Counted from the stretch's first letter, positions 36,240 through 48,745 are shown. The stretch: 64,000 nt of DNA from Nissolia schottii (GCA_003254905.1 QANU01064405.1:1464-65463); one strand, 5' to 3'. Numbers and translations are program-made. The notes: generated by a model from the letters alone, not told the origin.

Positions 36240-37129
36240 GGTAGATAGTGGTGTGCGAAAATTCTTTCTACTGTGTAGTGGGTTGTAAAGTATCAAGGGT
36301 AGTTGAGTGTAAATATCGATGTTGTTCTATTTTATTTGTGGTTTGTTATGTCAAATTATAATTAAGGTGTAGGAGAAAAAAAAACATTGACTACTCTCCC
36401 ATAGGAACAGTTCGCGTTCAGATGTTGGCTTTCGTAATCATTGGGGAGATGTTAAGGCATTTGTTCATTAGCGATGCACAACTTGGCGCCATGCATCACT
36501 TTTGGTCCACAACCTTTGATTCGAGTACACGCACCTACGGGGATGGATATAGGGGATGAGCAGTGACGGTGCTTGCTTTAAAAATCTTATCTTTCAATTT
36601 CATCTTAATGAAAAATCAATTAATTTTTGTCCTTATAGTACTATTAATTGTTACTTCTTATTTAATAACTTTATGAACAAAAGTATATATACGCTTCAGA
36701 AGAAATCAAAAGTATTATGTTGTCTTATAAATTATTAAACTTAATATATTTATATTTGTTTCATCTGTTGATTTATTTGGTCTGTTAATTTGTTTATGGT
36801 TATTACTGACACTCAATTGTAAAAGTTTAAAGCATAAAAAAATTTTATAAGAGCTTAATTACATATTCAATGAAATACTTTATGATTAAATTTAGATCCG
36901 TACATAACTAAAGATTCTCAATGCTAATAACTTCATTGAATACGACAGAACCTTAACATTATGAACTCAATGTTGTTGGAAAATTACAAGTATTTCAAAA
37001 GTTATAATCTCACATTGGTTAGCTCACAAACCTTTTAAGTGTTTATATATCTTAGTAGTTGTTGCATGTTGAAAGCTTTTCTCGCAATGGTTTGCACTCT
37101 CGATTATGTAATATGTATATCATTCTTTA
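36240..37129. other. Intergenic DNA upstream of COL
   Basis: AT-rich. A short LTR-promoter-like module (ATCTCACATTG at 37007, TTTATATA at 37042) is noted as a finding. No gene is recognised. Confidence 0.5.
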
Positions 37130-38690
37130 CAGTTTTCAGATCCTTAAGGGATCCAATTGCAGTATAGTCAGGTATAGCCGTATCCACAGGGATTGTTGTT
37201 TTTAAAACAATCGTCTTAGGATTGTGTTACTTTAATCTTATAGGAAATGATTTGATTTTTGTTGAGTAAATTAGCGACGAACAATTTGCAGATAAAGTAA
37301 AGTATAAAACAATATTGGACTTAAGTTTAGGCTAGTGAAGAAAGGTTTTGGGATTTAAATGACAATATTTCTCAATGCAACCATTAACCTAGTAAATATG
37401 ACCTATGAGTCTCTTGATTTTATCGCCATCAGTTCTTAACTTAATCATCTTTTCTCAAGCATGTTAAGATCACACGAGTTCCTTTATTATGTTGTCAAAT
37501 GTCTTGCACAAACTTAACAAAGTACCTCGTCGTTAATATGGATGTTAAAACGGCTAATTCTTGGTTCCAGTTATAGCAACTAAGAACTAGATGAATTGAT
37601 CTAGGTCGGCCTTAAATAATTGTAACTTTCGTTCGCAATCTTTAAGCATAAAATCAAGCTTAGCATAGCAATATTGTTCTTAACTTGGTTATAACTTAAC
37701 TAGTATAACTTTCGTCCATACAAGCAAGTCTCAAATCAAGAATCAAGGACTAATAAAAGCTAGCGTTAAGCATGAGATCAATCATTAAAATCATAAGACA
37801 TCATAGAATCATAAGTTTAAGTTAAGATGGATACATTTCAGAAATAAAGCACATCAAATCCCAACAACAAAGAAAGTTAGCTATCCATAGTTATAGATAG
37901 GTTACAAGCTTACACAGAATTAGGGCAATGGTATGTTGAAGAGGGGTGGTGGATTGCTTCCACACTTCCGCCACGGTCTCCAACTGATGACAATTTCGGC
38001 AGCACTTCCCTTTACGGGATTCTCTAATTCCTAACTTTCTTCCCAAACCTAACTTAAGTAAATATGGAAAATGGAAGTGAATGGATGAAATGGTATGGAA
38101 GGAGATGGGTGGATGGATTGCTTCCAAAGCTGCAGGGTAGCCCTCTATTTATAGGCCTCGGATTGGCTCCATCGCTCAGCGGTACACTAGAATCACTCAG
38201 CGATGTAATGGTTACTCGCTGAGCGAACTGTACTATATCGCTGAGCGGTATCTCTAGGGAACTTCAAGTGGCTGATCAGTCTGACAGATTCCCGGCGGCT
38301 GGCCAACTGTGGCGGCTAGCTCTTAGCTGGCCTCATAAATACGGCGGCTGCAAGTGGCTTTGGCAGGTACAATCGCTCAACGGTTTAGGTTAATCGCTGA
38401 GCGTACATGAGGCTAACCGCTGGGCAATAAGATGGTCTCGCTGAGCGGTTTCTCCTTTTCTGAACTTTGTCTTCTTGTGTTGTTCATTGTAACAATTGCA
38501 TGGCCTTTCCTTCCTTTCCTTTTCTCTTGTTTTTCTGCAATAATTACAATAATTCAAGTCATGTAATTCCTGCCTAATCCATCATATAAAACTTGTGTAA
38601 ATTGGAAATATTTCAACAGTTTTGTATAGATTAAGAACAGATAAGTGCCAATTATCCTCTATCAATTTACCATAATTTGGCACTTATCAT
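37130..38690 (-). mobile_element. Gypsy-type LTR (TGATAAGTGCC start), minus strand
   Basis: On the minus strand the sequence starts TGATAAGTGCCAAATTATGG at 38690, a start common to plant Tat/Athila-like LTRs. It ends with a segment carrying AATCCCTGTGGATACGGC near 37180. A related 3' segment occurs at 55384-56130. No flanking coding domains or target duplications were found, so it is a solo or truncated LTR. The right third holds the CGCTGAGCG array. Confidence 0.5.
38165..38452. repeat. CGCTGAGCG / CGCTCAGCG minisatellite
   Basis: About eight copies of CGCTGAGCG or its complement (with one-base variants), spaced 20-60 bases apart and in both orientations. Confidence 0.8.
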
Positions 38691-38859
38691 TGTATTGGTA
38701 AAAGGGCTTGAGAAGGGAATAGGGCTCGAACGCATGAGTCCAAGCCATTTGGGCTCGGCGAAGTGCAAATCGATGGATTGACCCCCCTACGCGCACGATA
38801 AAGAGCCTCATGGTCTTTTTACATAATTATTTTTGGATTGTTGCAGCTTAATGACTTGC

Positions 38860-40333
38860 CGCCCAAGATCACAATCTGTTACCTTCTTCTCTTCTTCCTT
38901 CTTCCTTTTTCTGGACAAAATTACTCTCTCCAATTCTGTCACCCGGATTAATTAATCCAGAAGGTGATGTTTTATCCTGGGCGAGTGTTCGGATTAACAC
39001 CCAAATCATACTCTCGAGGACAATGAATTCAGTTTCGTGACTGAGCATGTTTTTCTGTTCATCGTCCCGTTGCTGTTAACCTCTCCATCTACAACAATCT
39101 CGAGAGTATTATCAATTCAATAGAGAACCCCTCCAACAATGAAAATGCAAACAACTCCAGCAACAACACTGTCGGACATGGTGTTATCCCTGTCAACCCT
39201 GACACAACCCCAACCAGATCTCGCTGCTGACCCAAAACAGATTCACGCCTGAACCTATGCAAACAAGGTATGTCGTCATACAATTATCAGTACACTATCT
39301 AATGAATTGTTTGATTTGTACTGTTCCTACAAGCACGCGAAGGACATCTGGGACTCAATGATTCTGAAGTACACCACCGAAGATGTTGGAAGACAGAAAT
39401 TCGTAATAGCAAACTATTACAGGTGGGAAATGACTGATTGCAAAGAGGTTAGGACGTAGATCAACGAGTACCACAAGCTGATTGAAGATCTGAAAAGAGA
39501 AAACATAACACTTCTAGATGAATTTTTGGCTAGAATACTAATAAAAAAATTACCAGACTCATGGAACGATTACAAATAGCAATTGAAGCACAAAGACAGA
39601 CAAATGTCACTTTCTAACCTTATCACTCACATCATCATTGAGGAGACCATCAGAAAAGAAATTAGCGAAGCAAGAGCTAAGGCGCTGACGTCACGAGAAA
39701 ATTTGGTACAAGACAAAAGGTACGCAAATAAGAAACCTAATCACAATATCCCTAGAACCACCAAACCTGCCTTCAAAAGGAACATGAAAGAAAAGAATAT
39801 AAAAGGGAACTGTTTTGTCTGTGGGAAGCTGGGTCATTTTGCAAATAAATGTAGACAGCGCAAAAGAAATGGTTATCCTCATAAATCAAATGTAAATTTG
39901 GTTGAAGGAGACGATGTTATTGCGGCTATCGTTTCTTAGGTTAATATGGTTTCGGGTGTGAGGAATTGGGTGGTAGACTTTGGTGCTACCAAGCATATTT
40001 GTGGAAATAAAGATGCTTTTGCCTCTTACACTCTTGTGGGGGAAGGATAAGAACTTGTATACTTTAGAGACTCTAGGATAGCTCCGGTTCATGGAAAAAG
40101 GGAAAGTTCTTCTCAAACTCACATCCGGAAAGACCCTTGCTTTAAAAGATGTGCTTCATGTTCCGACCTTTAGAACAAATCTGATTTTTGTTGCTCTTCT
40201 GGGGAAGGCTGGGGTGAAGGTTTCTTTTGAATCTGACAAAATTGTAATGACTAAAGATAATGTTTTTGTGGGGAAGGGATATTGTGATCAAGGTCTCTTT
40301 GTATTCAATGTTTCGAATATAATTAAGGAAAGT
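38860..40333 (+). pseudogene. Copia gag-protease fragment
   Basis: Gag reads ANKVCRHTIISTLSNELFD, KDIWDSMILKYTTEDVG, INEYHKLIEDLKRENI and LITHIIIEETIRKE. The nucleic-acid-binding knuckle is intact (CFVCGKLGHFANKC, near 39811-39852). The protease active site reads VDFGATKHI, with Phe where the family has Ser. ALKDVLHVPTFRTNLI and NVFVGKGYCDQGLFVFNV follow. Stops interrupt gag at about 39254, 39458 and 39577, and others follow. The fragment ends abruptly at an LTR insertion (40334). It is a different copia lineage from the 12.8-kb element. Confidence 0.85.
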
Positions 40334-40806
40334 TGTAACGTCCCGACTTTTCCCCTTATAAAGATTTCGCGTAATAAATATATACGGGTCAATTATTAAG
40401 ACCAGGAAATTAAATTATTAAATTTAATTCCTAAAAATGCTAGTCGGAATAGGGATTTTGCGATCTCGCAGAGTTTCACGAGATTCGAGTTAATTTTCAA
40501 TCGTCACCGAAATTTAAATACGACTCAAAGGCATCCGTAAAATGCAATATTATGAAAATAAATTTATGAATACCTTGACCGGACTTACAATTCCTAATAA
40601 GAAAAATTAGTAGATCACGACAGTGTGTTTGAAATATTTTTAAGATATCCATACACGAACGATTAACGACTAAACGCGACCAAACATGATCAAAATTGAT
40701 CATGTGGCCAATGGCAAGTGGCATAAGCCATGACCACATAAGCCAAGCTTATCCCTGCAACAGGGATACGGATACATGTATTATGTATATGTGTGTGTAT
40801 ATATAT

Positions 40807-40837
<31 letters not shown>

Positions 40838-42041
40838 GAACACAGTAAGGCGGCAACAGGGGGCTATAAATAGCCAACCCCGTGCCACTGCTTACTGCAC
40901 ATTTTCATCTGTTAAGTTTATTTCTGTTCCGTTCGTGCATTCTGTAGTTATGCTGCCGGACTCAGAAAAAATAGCAGGATCACACCAATGATTGTGGGAG
41001 CATTTTCTCACAACTTCCACCATCTCCAAGCACGCTTAGGATGTGGGTAAACCTAGCTTACTCACCTCTTTGGTGATTTTTATATGTTATGTGTAAGGAA
41101 TAGAAAAAAGATAATGTAGTAGATATTATGTAGGAAATATGTTTGCTATGATGCCTGGATGTTTGGATGTGTTTTTAAGTTAGAAAAATGTATTATAGTG
41201 ATTTTTGGAACATGGGGAAGCCTAAATAAGTTTTTAAGGTAAACCTGTGAGAAACAAGCAAGAAACAGCGTTGTGACTGAGTTTAACGCAAGGTCATTCG
41301 AATGATCAAGCATAGTCATTCGAATGACCTTGAATTTTACTCATCCAGGAGCAAATTTACCAGGTCATTCGAATGACCCATGATTTTTACAAACAGGGAG
41401 CCAAATTTTCAGGTTATTCGAACGAATAGCCTTGGTCATTCGAATGACTATTGACCTGAGTTTTCAAGTCTACCCACATATTCCAACAAGCATGAAACCT
41501 CTGGAAATGTATATTTGATGCTAGAAATGATTATGTAAGCATGTGTTATGTTAACATGCATCATGAGGACTCGGTCGTCATTAGTGCTTTAGGGCGACTG
41601 TAGATAACTAGTAACAAATCACCTAATGTTTCAAAGACCACAGTTGAATTCTAGGGAAAAAGTGATATCTTAAGAAGGTTCCGACCATAGAGGGTCCGAT
41701 GTACCTTGAAGAAAATACATACATATATGATTAAGGTTATCCCTCTCTTGGCACGTCCACAGGACAAGCCCCTCACCAGTCTAGCAAGATGGATTGGTCA
41801 CTGATGTTAACGCAGGTTTACGACATGATTTTATGTTGAAGAGAAAAGAAAGAAAGAAAAGATGAATGTTTGAGAAAGTGACGTCACAAAGTCCCAAAGA
41901 AAGTTAAGCAGAACACTCCTGGTAGCATCACGAGGGCATGCTAGAGAGTGAAGGTACATTTCCCGGTTGTGTCGTGAGGGCAGGCCGAGGAAAGTATGAG
42001 TCCACACCGGGTCACGTCGAAAGGACCGGCTACTCGCCATC
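40334..42041 (+). mobile_element. Truncated long gypsy LTR (copy C)
   Basis: Starts TGTAACGTCCCGACTTTTCC inside the copia fragment. It aligns with copy A through GGCATCCGTAAAATGC, TACACGAACGATTAACGAC, the GTGGGTAAACC motif (about 41044), the GTCATTCGAATGAC cluster (41290-41450) and TCTTGGCACGTCCACAGGAC. Homology stops near 42041 at CTACTCGCCATC, short of the usual GTGTTACA end. An AAT microsatellite lies at 40806-40833. Confidence 0.75.
41288..41452 (+). repeat. Palindromic minisatellite, core GTCATTCGAATGAC
   Basis: Five copies of the core or close variants in LTR copy C, matching the cluster in copy A. Confidence 0.85.
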
Positions 42042-43199
42042 TTCTTCTCCTTCCCGCATTGTGCAACTTCCTTTATGCTTTCTCTTAATCGAAGACTCTC
42101 TCTCTCACGCTCTTGTCTCTTTCTCAGCTCACGTTTCACTCTCTCTCACCATGGCCACTTTCATCGCATCACTCTCCACCACCTAGATGCCACCGTTGCT
42201 TGTGCGGCCTCTCTTCTCTGGCTCACTGCTCTGCTGTTGTCTCAACGTTTCTACTTACACAGCACGGTGTCTGAGGTGGGTCTGTCTAAGGAGGGTTTTT
42301 GGATCTGTTCAAGGACCCATCAACCCACGTCGACGCTCCTCTTGTTTTGGCTCCCAAAGGTACTTGTAAAGCTCTCACTTCTTTCTATTTCACGAGTCTT
42401 GCAAGATTTTTACTATGGGTGTTAGATTTGGATTGTTAGAATCAAGACTTGGGTTTGGAATTGGGATTTTGTGATTGGGAGCTAGATTGAGTAGGTCACT
42501 GGTTAAAGAAGACAAATTATGGTTGATTGATTATGTTAGATACTTCGGAAGACCACGCTGCTGACTTTTTGGAACCATGGAATTGGCTCACCTCCTCTTG
42601 GCTTTGTGTTGTGAGTAATAATATTGGTATCGCTCATAGACTAATGGATTTATAAGCTGACAATTTTATGAGCATATTAGTATCGCTATTTAATGTGTTG
42701 GTGAATTTGCGCACGTTACTTTGGTTTACAAGCTAAAGGAGTTTCTGCGACAAATGGTACTTAACACGTCTTCTTTAGGGAACTAAAGAGTAATTGTGAG
42801 GTTTTAATATGGTTTGACAAGCTGACAGGGTTTCGTAGAAAGGGGACTGATTTTTAAACATGGTGTTTTTAGGCTTTTGAGTCACTTAACATTCTCCAGA
42901 TTGAACTGGTTTGGGTTACCATATTTTATTAATCATAGTGAATTCATATGTGTTGAGTTTGTTTGTTTTATTTTTTTTGGAAAATTTTTTAAAAGGATTC
43001 TAACTAGTACTGTCAAAAAAGCCCAATTTAGAGGGCAGCCTTGAGACCCTTTAGTTTAAGCCCGTATAATTGTCAGCCCAAGCCTTACTCCATATTTGTC
43101 ATGGGCTTCTAAGGCCCCAGCCCTCCAGAAACCCTGTTCACATTGGGCTAGGGTTGGGTACCCTAGGGCTAGCCCAAATGCTGAAATGCATAGCGCTGG
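42042..43199. other. Gene-free sequence upstream of the four-exon gene
   Basis: CT-rich at 42080-42160, with ORFs lacking recognisable domains. Repeated GGGCTAGCCC-like words near 43080-43180 hint at a small repeat. Nothing firm can be called. Confidence 0.4.
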
Positions 43200-43462
43200 G
43201 AATCGCAAAACCCTGTTCTTGGCTCACGAAGTCTCTGTTCACATAACGCATCTCACCTCTCTATCGCTCCGTCGCTCTCTCGTTTCATCTGCGTCGCTTG
43301 TTCCATCTCTGTTGCTATCTGCAATCCACCATCGCCATCGCTGTACCTTAATTTTCATTTCACCTATCAAACAAAAACGCAATATGAAGGTTGAAACTTG
43401 AAACTAAAAGTGGTTGATTTTGTGTAGTAAACTGCTCCAGATCCGATTCAAGCACTTCTGCG
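43200..43462 (+). other. Candidate non-coding first exon of the four-exon gene
   Basis: A CT-rich leader-like stretch ends in TCTGCG|GTAATC (possible donor at 43463). A strong acceptor TTTTGACAG ends at 44166, 74 bases before the start codon. A 5' UTR intron here is a typical plant arrangement, but this is inference. Confidence 0.3.
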
Positions 43463-43524
43463 GTAATCTTCAGCACCCCCTCCATCTCTTCTTCTCGCTA
43501 ATTGCTTGAAAAAAAAAAGTGGGA

Positions 43525-43835
43525 TTCCTAGGCATTTCTCTAAAAATTATACATAAACTATATTTGTCTATCTGATTATGATGAAACTCCTAAATTATAT
43601 GAGTATAAAAATTCAATAAAGTAAAATTTTATAAAATATAAGTAGAAGGATAAGGGAGTATTTGTCAAGTTTCATATGTATGCATGTCTCTAATATGAGT
43701 GCAACAACTGTTTTGATTTGTCCAAACTTCTCAGTTAAAATCATAGCATCATCAACACGACATCCTGTACTGTCAACTTTTAGCTGAGGTTATTCTGTTC
43801 TGCTCTTGTTTTCACTTTAATATATTTTTAAATTA
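43525..43835 (+). repeat. Dispersed repeat, partner of 54.64-55.11 kb
   Basis: The uninterrupted copy of the inverted pair, lying between the candidate leader exon and the first coding exon of the four-exon gene. Confidence 0.75.
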
Positions 43836-44240
43836 TTTTTATTTTTCCTCTGGATATTATTCTTTCGGGCCATAATAGAAGTGTGTTGATATATATAAAT
43901 ATAACTTTGTCAAATTGTCATTTACATAGATCAATCATGGGTTTGTTATACTAAGATGCAATGGCATTTGGTTTATGTAGCCAACCCTATCTACCTGTAA
44001 TATGCTTTGTTGTTGTAGTTGTTTGTACTTGCCCCTACTATTCTTTTTCTTTTGTGGTTTGTTAAATATTTCATATTACTGGTGATGTAGGTGATAATTT
44101 TTTTATTCTATTGAAAATTGATATTTTAAACTAACATTTAATTATTTTAAATCTAGCTTTTGACAGGGATTCAGATCTTTCAACCCTTGATTTGATCATC
44201 TCTTTGAAGGAGAAACACTTGTTAAAAAAAATTGAAAACT

Positions 44241-46151
44241 ATGGTTGAGTTGGATAAAGATAGTGAAACGACGGTTGGTGATGTGGCTTGGCTTTGCTCC
44301 CTTTCAGAGTATGAGATCGTAAGTCTCTTGTGCAGTAACTTGATGCATAACATCATTCTTCTATTTTATTTTAGATTCTTTCTGGTTTTTGTATGAGATA
44401 ATGTTATAGTTTTTGTTTCAGCATTTGCGTTTAGTTATATATTTTATGTTAAAAATCATACTTGTAACCAAGGTTGTTAAAATCGAGATCTTACGTAAGA
44501 TAGGAAGAGTAAAATAAAAATGTAAAACGTGAAATTGTAACACGATTTAAATCGTAGGGTTTGATCTAACTGATGGTAGTGGAATCAGTTGAGCTCTTTA
44601 AAATTGTAAGATCGTAAGATTTTAATATTTAAATACAAATCTTAACAACCTTGCTTGTAACTTTCCTCGGAGTATTTTTTTGTAGAATTATAAATTTATA
44701 ATTTATACCTTATTAAAAAGAAGAGAAGAAAGTACGACGACTAAGTTGTGGTATTCTCAATTGAAGGAAAAAAAATAAAAAAAGGCAAGCTAAATTGATA
44801 ATAGTAGTCCTTCAGTAATTAAAGGATTTTGATGGTGGCTTTAATGAGGAGTCTAAAATTTTGTTGCATTGTGCAATTTTTGAAGTCATGTGGTGCATTT
44901 TATTAAAGAGGAGTTATCACATTTTTATTGATGCGTATTTGCCATTATGTTTGGGATTATAGCCTCTCTTTGGTGCTGGTTGTTTCAATGAAGTTGCCAT
45001 AGCCCAAACTAATATTAGAGAGATGATACATTTGTGCTGCACATATTTCTGTTTTCTGGTTTGGATTTTTTTTTGTCTGTAGATAATTTTATCCTCCCCC
45101 TAACTGTACTTTTCCTGTTCTCTTTAATAAACTTCATAATTAATGATCCCATGAACAGATTTAATTGGGTAGCAATCCGTGCATTAAAACTTGTTGTGTT
45201 GGTGAGCCTGTGATTTTGCAAATCTAGACTGAAACACTTCTGACGGGGGCTGCCATTAATGTTGTGGATGAATATTGATATTGAGTGTGCCCTGCCACTT
45301 CATAATTTAGTTTTGTCATGGAAATTTGTATGATATCCAAAATTTGTAATTTTGGCAGGACTTGTTGATTACCCTGAAATTGCTGATCATTCAGCTTGCA
45401 AAAAGGATAGGTTGTGCTGAACTGGCAAACAAATTTGACCTTAAGATGATTCGAGCCATTGGTATGCCTTTGTTTCTACCTTAAGATCATGCTGTTTCAA
45501 GTCCCTGATGTGTTACTGTTCCTTGACTATGCATGAATTCCTATGCTTTTATTTTAGTGATTTATCTATCTCCTTTGAGTTGCTGAGATCTAGCAATATA
45601 TTGAAGTTCACAACATTACTTTCAAATGATTGATGTTCTTACTACAAAGTGCATGAAATCAATTGACTTTGTGTAGTAGCTAGATAATACTGATTTGTTA
45701 AACTATTAGTTGCATTTTCTAACCATTTCTGAGCCTTGATGCAGCACTTGTTTTGATGGAACATCTCAAAGAAGAGTTAAAAAATTCATCAGTTGCCCCA
45801 GATAAGGTGGGATCCGCTGCTTTTTTAGATGCTTGCAACCTATTGAAATGTGATAATAAGGTTGATGCAACTGTTGAAGAGTTGAGTAAAAACATTGGTG
45901 TTGATATACCAACATTTCTGAGTAGGTACGTTTACCAGAACATTTGTGTCTGAGTATTTACCAAATATTTAGTTAAACTATGGTAGTTGGAATTATTCAA
46001 GTGATTTGTTGGAGCAAATGTTTGCGAGCATTATTATGCTTTAGCCCTCTTATGCTTTTATTAAAATTGTGCATATGTCTAAATTCATATCCTGATTTGT
46101 TTGTACAGTCAATCGAATTCCAAACGAAAGAAGGATGTTGGAGGCAGATAA
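44241..46151 (+). CDS. Unrecognised 134-residue helical protein (four coding exons)
   Basis: Exons 44241-44318, 45359-45461, 45745-45925 and 46109-46151 join to 405 bases, an exact 135 codons with the stop. Splice sites are all canonical: ATC|GTAAGT, GGCAG|GAC, CATTG|GTATGC, TGCAG|CAC, AGTAG|GTACG, TACAG|TCA. The protein starts MVELDKDSETTVGDVAWLCS. A helical core follows, with LLITLKLLIIQLAKRIGCAE and ANKFDLKMIRAIALVLMEHL, then an acidic segment with DACNLLKCDNKVDATVEEL. The C terminus is basic (SNSKRKKDVGGR), a possible nuclear signal. No membrane segment, signal peptide or catalytic motif is seen. I do not recognise the family and assign no function. Consistent splicing and frame argue it is real. 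A hAT MITE sits in intron 1. Confidence 0.75.
44469..44653. mobile_element. hAT-type MITE in intron 1 of the four-exon gene
   Basis: 185 bases with inverted termini CAAGGTTGTTAAAATC and CAAGGTTGTTAAGATT (read inward from each end), flanked by a perfect 8-base duplication CTTGTAAC (44461-44468 and 44654-44661). An 8-base duplication and this terminus fit the hAT superfamily. No coding capacity. Confidence 0.9.
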
Positions 46152-47160
46152 TAAATTGATGAGTCATCTTGGAGGTCCTGAAACTTCTATCTTTATACTG
46201 ACGACAACCTCTCCAGTTTTGATGTGGAAACTGAATTTGATTGCCCCTCCTGATTGGCAAATGCACATTTCTTTTTATAGGTTTCTGAATAGGTTTTTAT
46301 TCTTCTTAAAAAAAATGTTCTGTTGCTGAGAAATAGCTGAAGAAATTTGCTTGCAAACTCAAAATTGTTTGTAAAAATGTATATAAAAATCTCAGTTAAT
46401 GCTCAATTTAGTCCTTGAAATTATAAGTGTAGTCTCTTTGTTTTCTAAAATTCAAAAGTTATCTATAAAGTCCCATGCAGTTGAGCTCCCGGTCAACAAT
46501 ACAGTGACATATAAGATAGGACCTATGTATAACTTAACACTTCTATTTGAAATGTTAGTTTAACCTTTTGCTAAAAACACATGATCCATGTGATGCATTT
46601 ATCCTCTTGATAAGGATGAGTATTGGCCACCTGGTGATGGGAATATAAAAATCCCCTTATTTTATTTATATACCTGATATAATTACCTAATATAATTGAG
46701 CATGCCTTACTTTTATTAAGTTGGGGAAACGATATTTCAAATTTTCAGGGTCTACTTGTTACATGGGATTCAAAAGCCATGCACAACAATACAGTTGAGT
46801 CACCATAGCAATTACTCTCACCGATTGCTTGAACCCGAGGGATCGATGATTGCATCGTAAGACTCCAAATTGGCTAAATAATGCTGTAAATTTGCTTACT
46901 TGTCACACATATCACAAGCACAGATTTTTCTATTGCACATTGCCTCATATGAACTCAGAAATGTCATTTGTACTAAGTGGTCATTAAAAATTGTGTCGAT
47001 TCACTAACTATCTATTATTCAATGTGATTTTAATAAAGTTTGGGTCTCATTAAAATCTCATTCAATCATCTTTGTTTTAAGTGTGCTTCAAAATGAGGTG
47101 ATGAAATTGTGTCTTGGTTCCCATATTCAAAAACAAGCGAGATATATAAAATTATGCAAA
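46152..47160. other. Gene-free sequence
   Basis: 3' flank of the four-exon gene, AT-rich. No ORF with a recognisable domain and no clear repeat boundary. Confidence 0.5.
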
Positions 47161-47164
47161 CTAC

Positions 47165-48745
47165 AGAGGGATTAAGTTCATGAGTCACACTATGAAATTA
47201 TGGGAAAGAGGTAATTGAGCAGACATTTTGACAAGAGACCCACATCACAAAAAATCTGTCTGACTCTGTTTGGGAGGTCTACCATGGAGGCGATCTACCT
47301 ACTACGAAGATTGATGGAGAGATATCGGAAGGAAGAAAGAGACTTACCTATCGTTTTCATTGATTTGGAGATAGCGTATGATAGGGTGCCAAGAGAGATT
47401 TTATGGAAGGTTGTGTAGAAGAAAGGAGTTCAAATTGCTTACATACGAGCAATTAAAGATATGTATGACAGAGGAATTCCCCATTACCATTGGTTTACAT
47501 CAAGGGGGTCAACTCTAAGTCCCTATCTTTTCACCTTTGTCTTGGATATCTTGCTAAACACATTCAAGGCTTAGTGCCCTAATGTACACTTTTCATGGAT
47601 GACATTGTTTTGGTGGGAGAGTCGAGAAAAGAGTTAAATAGAACGTTAGAATTATGAAGACAAGCGTTGGAAACATACGGTCTTCGTATAAGTAGAAATA
47701 AGATGAATATATGGAATGTAGGTTTAATAAGAGGCGTACAAATCCAAACGTAGAGGTGAAAATTGGAGACGATCCTATACCACACGTCACAAGGTTCAAG
47801 TACCTTGGCTCCATTATCCAAAATGATAGAGTGATAGAGAATGATGTTAATCATAGGATCTAAGCTGGGTGGATGAAATGGAGGAGTGCATCGGGAGTTT
47901 TGTGTGATAGAAAAGTGTCACTCAACTGTAAAACCAACAATGTTATACCTGATTGAGTGTTGGGCAGTAAAAAGCCAACATAAGAATAAACTCAATGTTA
48001 CAAAAATGAGGATGCTCAAGGTTGTCAAACTCGAGAGTTTAAGTAAACTCGTGGAGTCTCAGCAAACTCGAATTGTAAACTCGTATGAGTTTACATACGT
48101 AAAAAAAATATGTTATAAGCAATATAATTAGGAACTAAACTTAATTAAATATTATAATTAAAACTAAAATTGAAGAATGTTAACTTTAAATTAAATTAAT
48201 GAAAGAAATATCATAAAATACGCCTTAATGCATGACACTTAGTGATTATGTCTTACTTTATTCAGTATCTGTATTATTTTATAGTTCAATAAAACATAGC
48301 TCAATTATGATAAATATATGAAATTAGCTAAATAAACTCAATATATATTATCCAATATAAACAAAGTTAGGTAAGTATCTAACAAAGTTACAAAATTTGT
48401 ACATTTTGAGGTGAACTCGTAAACTCGCAGGTAGATTTGAACTCGTAAACTTGTTAGTAGAATCGAGAGTTTACTTAAACTCGTACGAGTTTACCAAAAA
48501 AGAGTTTACATAAGTGTTAACTCGTTTTGTGTAGTAAACTCGTAAGAGTTTATGAGTTAACTCGAGAGTTTAACAACCATGAGGATGCTGCAATGAATGT
48601 GTGGACACACTACACAAGATAAGATTATGAACAATTGCATTAGGGAGAAGGTCGAAGTAACACCTATAGTACAAAAGATGGTAGAATCCTGTCTTAAGTG
48701 GTTTGGACATGTGAGGAGAAGACCATTAGAAGCCCCAATGCCAGT
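47165..48745 (+). mobile_element. RTE-like LINE reverse-transcriptase remnant, interrupted by a MITE
   Basis: RT pieces: TMEAIYLLRRLMERYRKEER, then VFIDLEIAYDRVPREILWKV (the first catalytic Asp region), KKGVQIAYIRAIKDMYDRG, and a damaged GSTLSPYLFTFVLDIL. C-terminal parts KSKRRGENW-adjacent and MCGHTTQDKI, then REKVEVTPIVQKMV and WFGHVRRRPLEAPM follow. The ADD active-site segment is frameshifted and partly lost. No endonuclease remains. The order and C-terminal GHVRRRP box match a plant LINE family usually placed near RTE. A 565-base hAT MITE splits the C-terminal part. Confidence 0.82.
48017..48581. mobile_element. hAT-type MITE inside the LINE
   Basis: 565 bases with termini CAAGGTTGTCAAACTC and (inverted) CATGGTTGTTAAACTC, and a perfect 8-base duplication AGGATGCT (48009-48016 and 48582-48589). 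Subterminal regions carry many AAACTCG/CGAGTTT words in both orientations. The LINE reading frame on the left (MRML) repeats on the right, confirming the insertion point. A decayed relative lies at 58.4-59.0 kb. Confidence 0.9.

Noticed and set aside
48006..48589. Mutator-like element with an 11-base duplication
   Set aside because: An 11-base direct repeat is visible, but taking the termini as CAAGG/CATGG leaves a perfect 8-base duplication, and the ends match the nearby hAT MITE, so hAT fits better.
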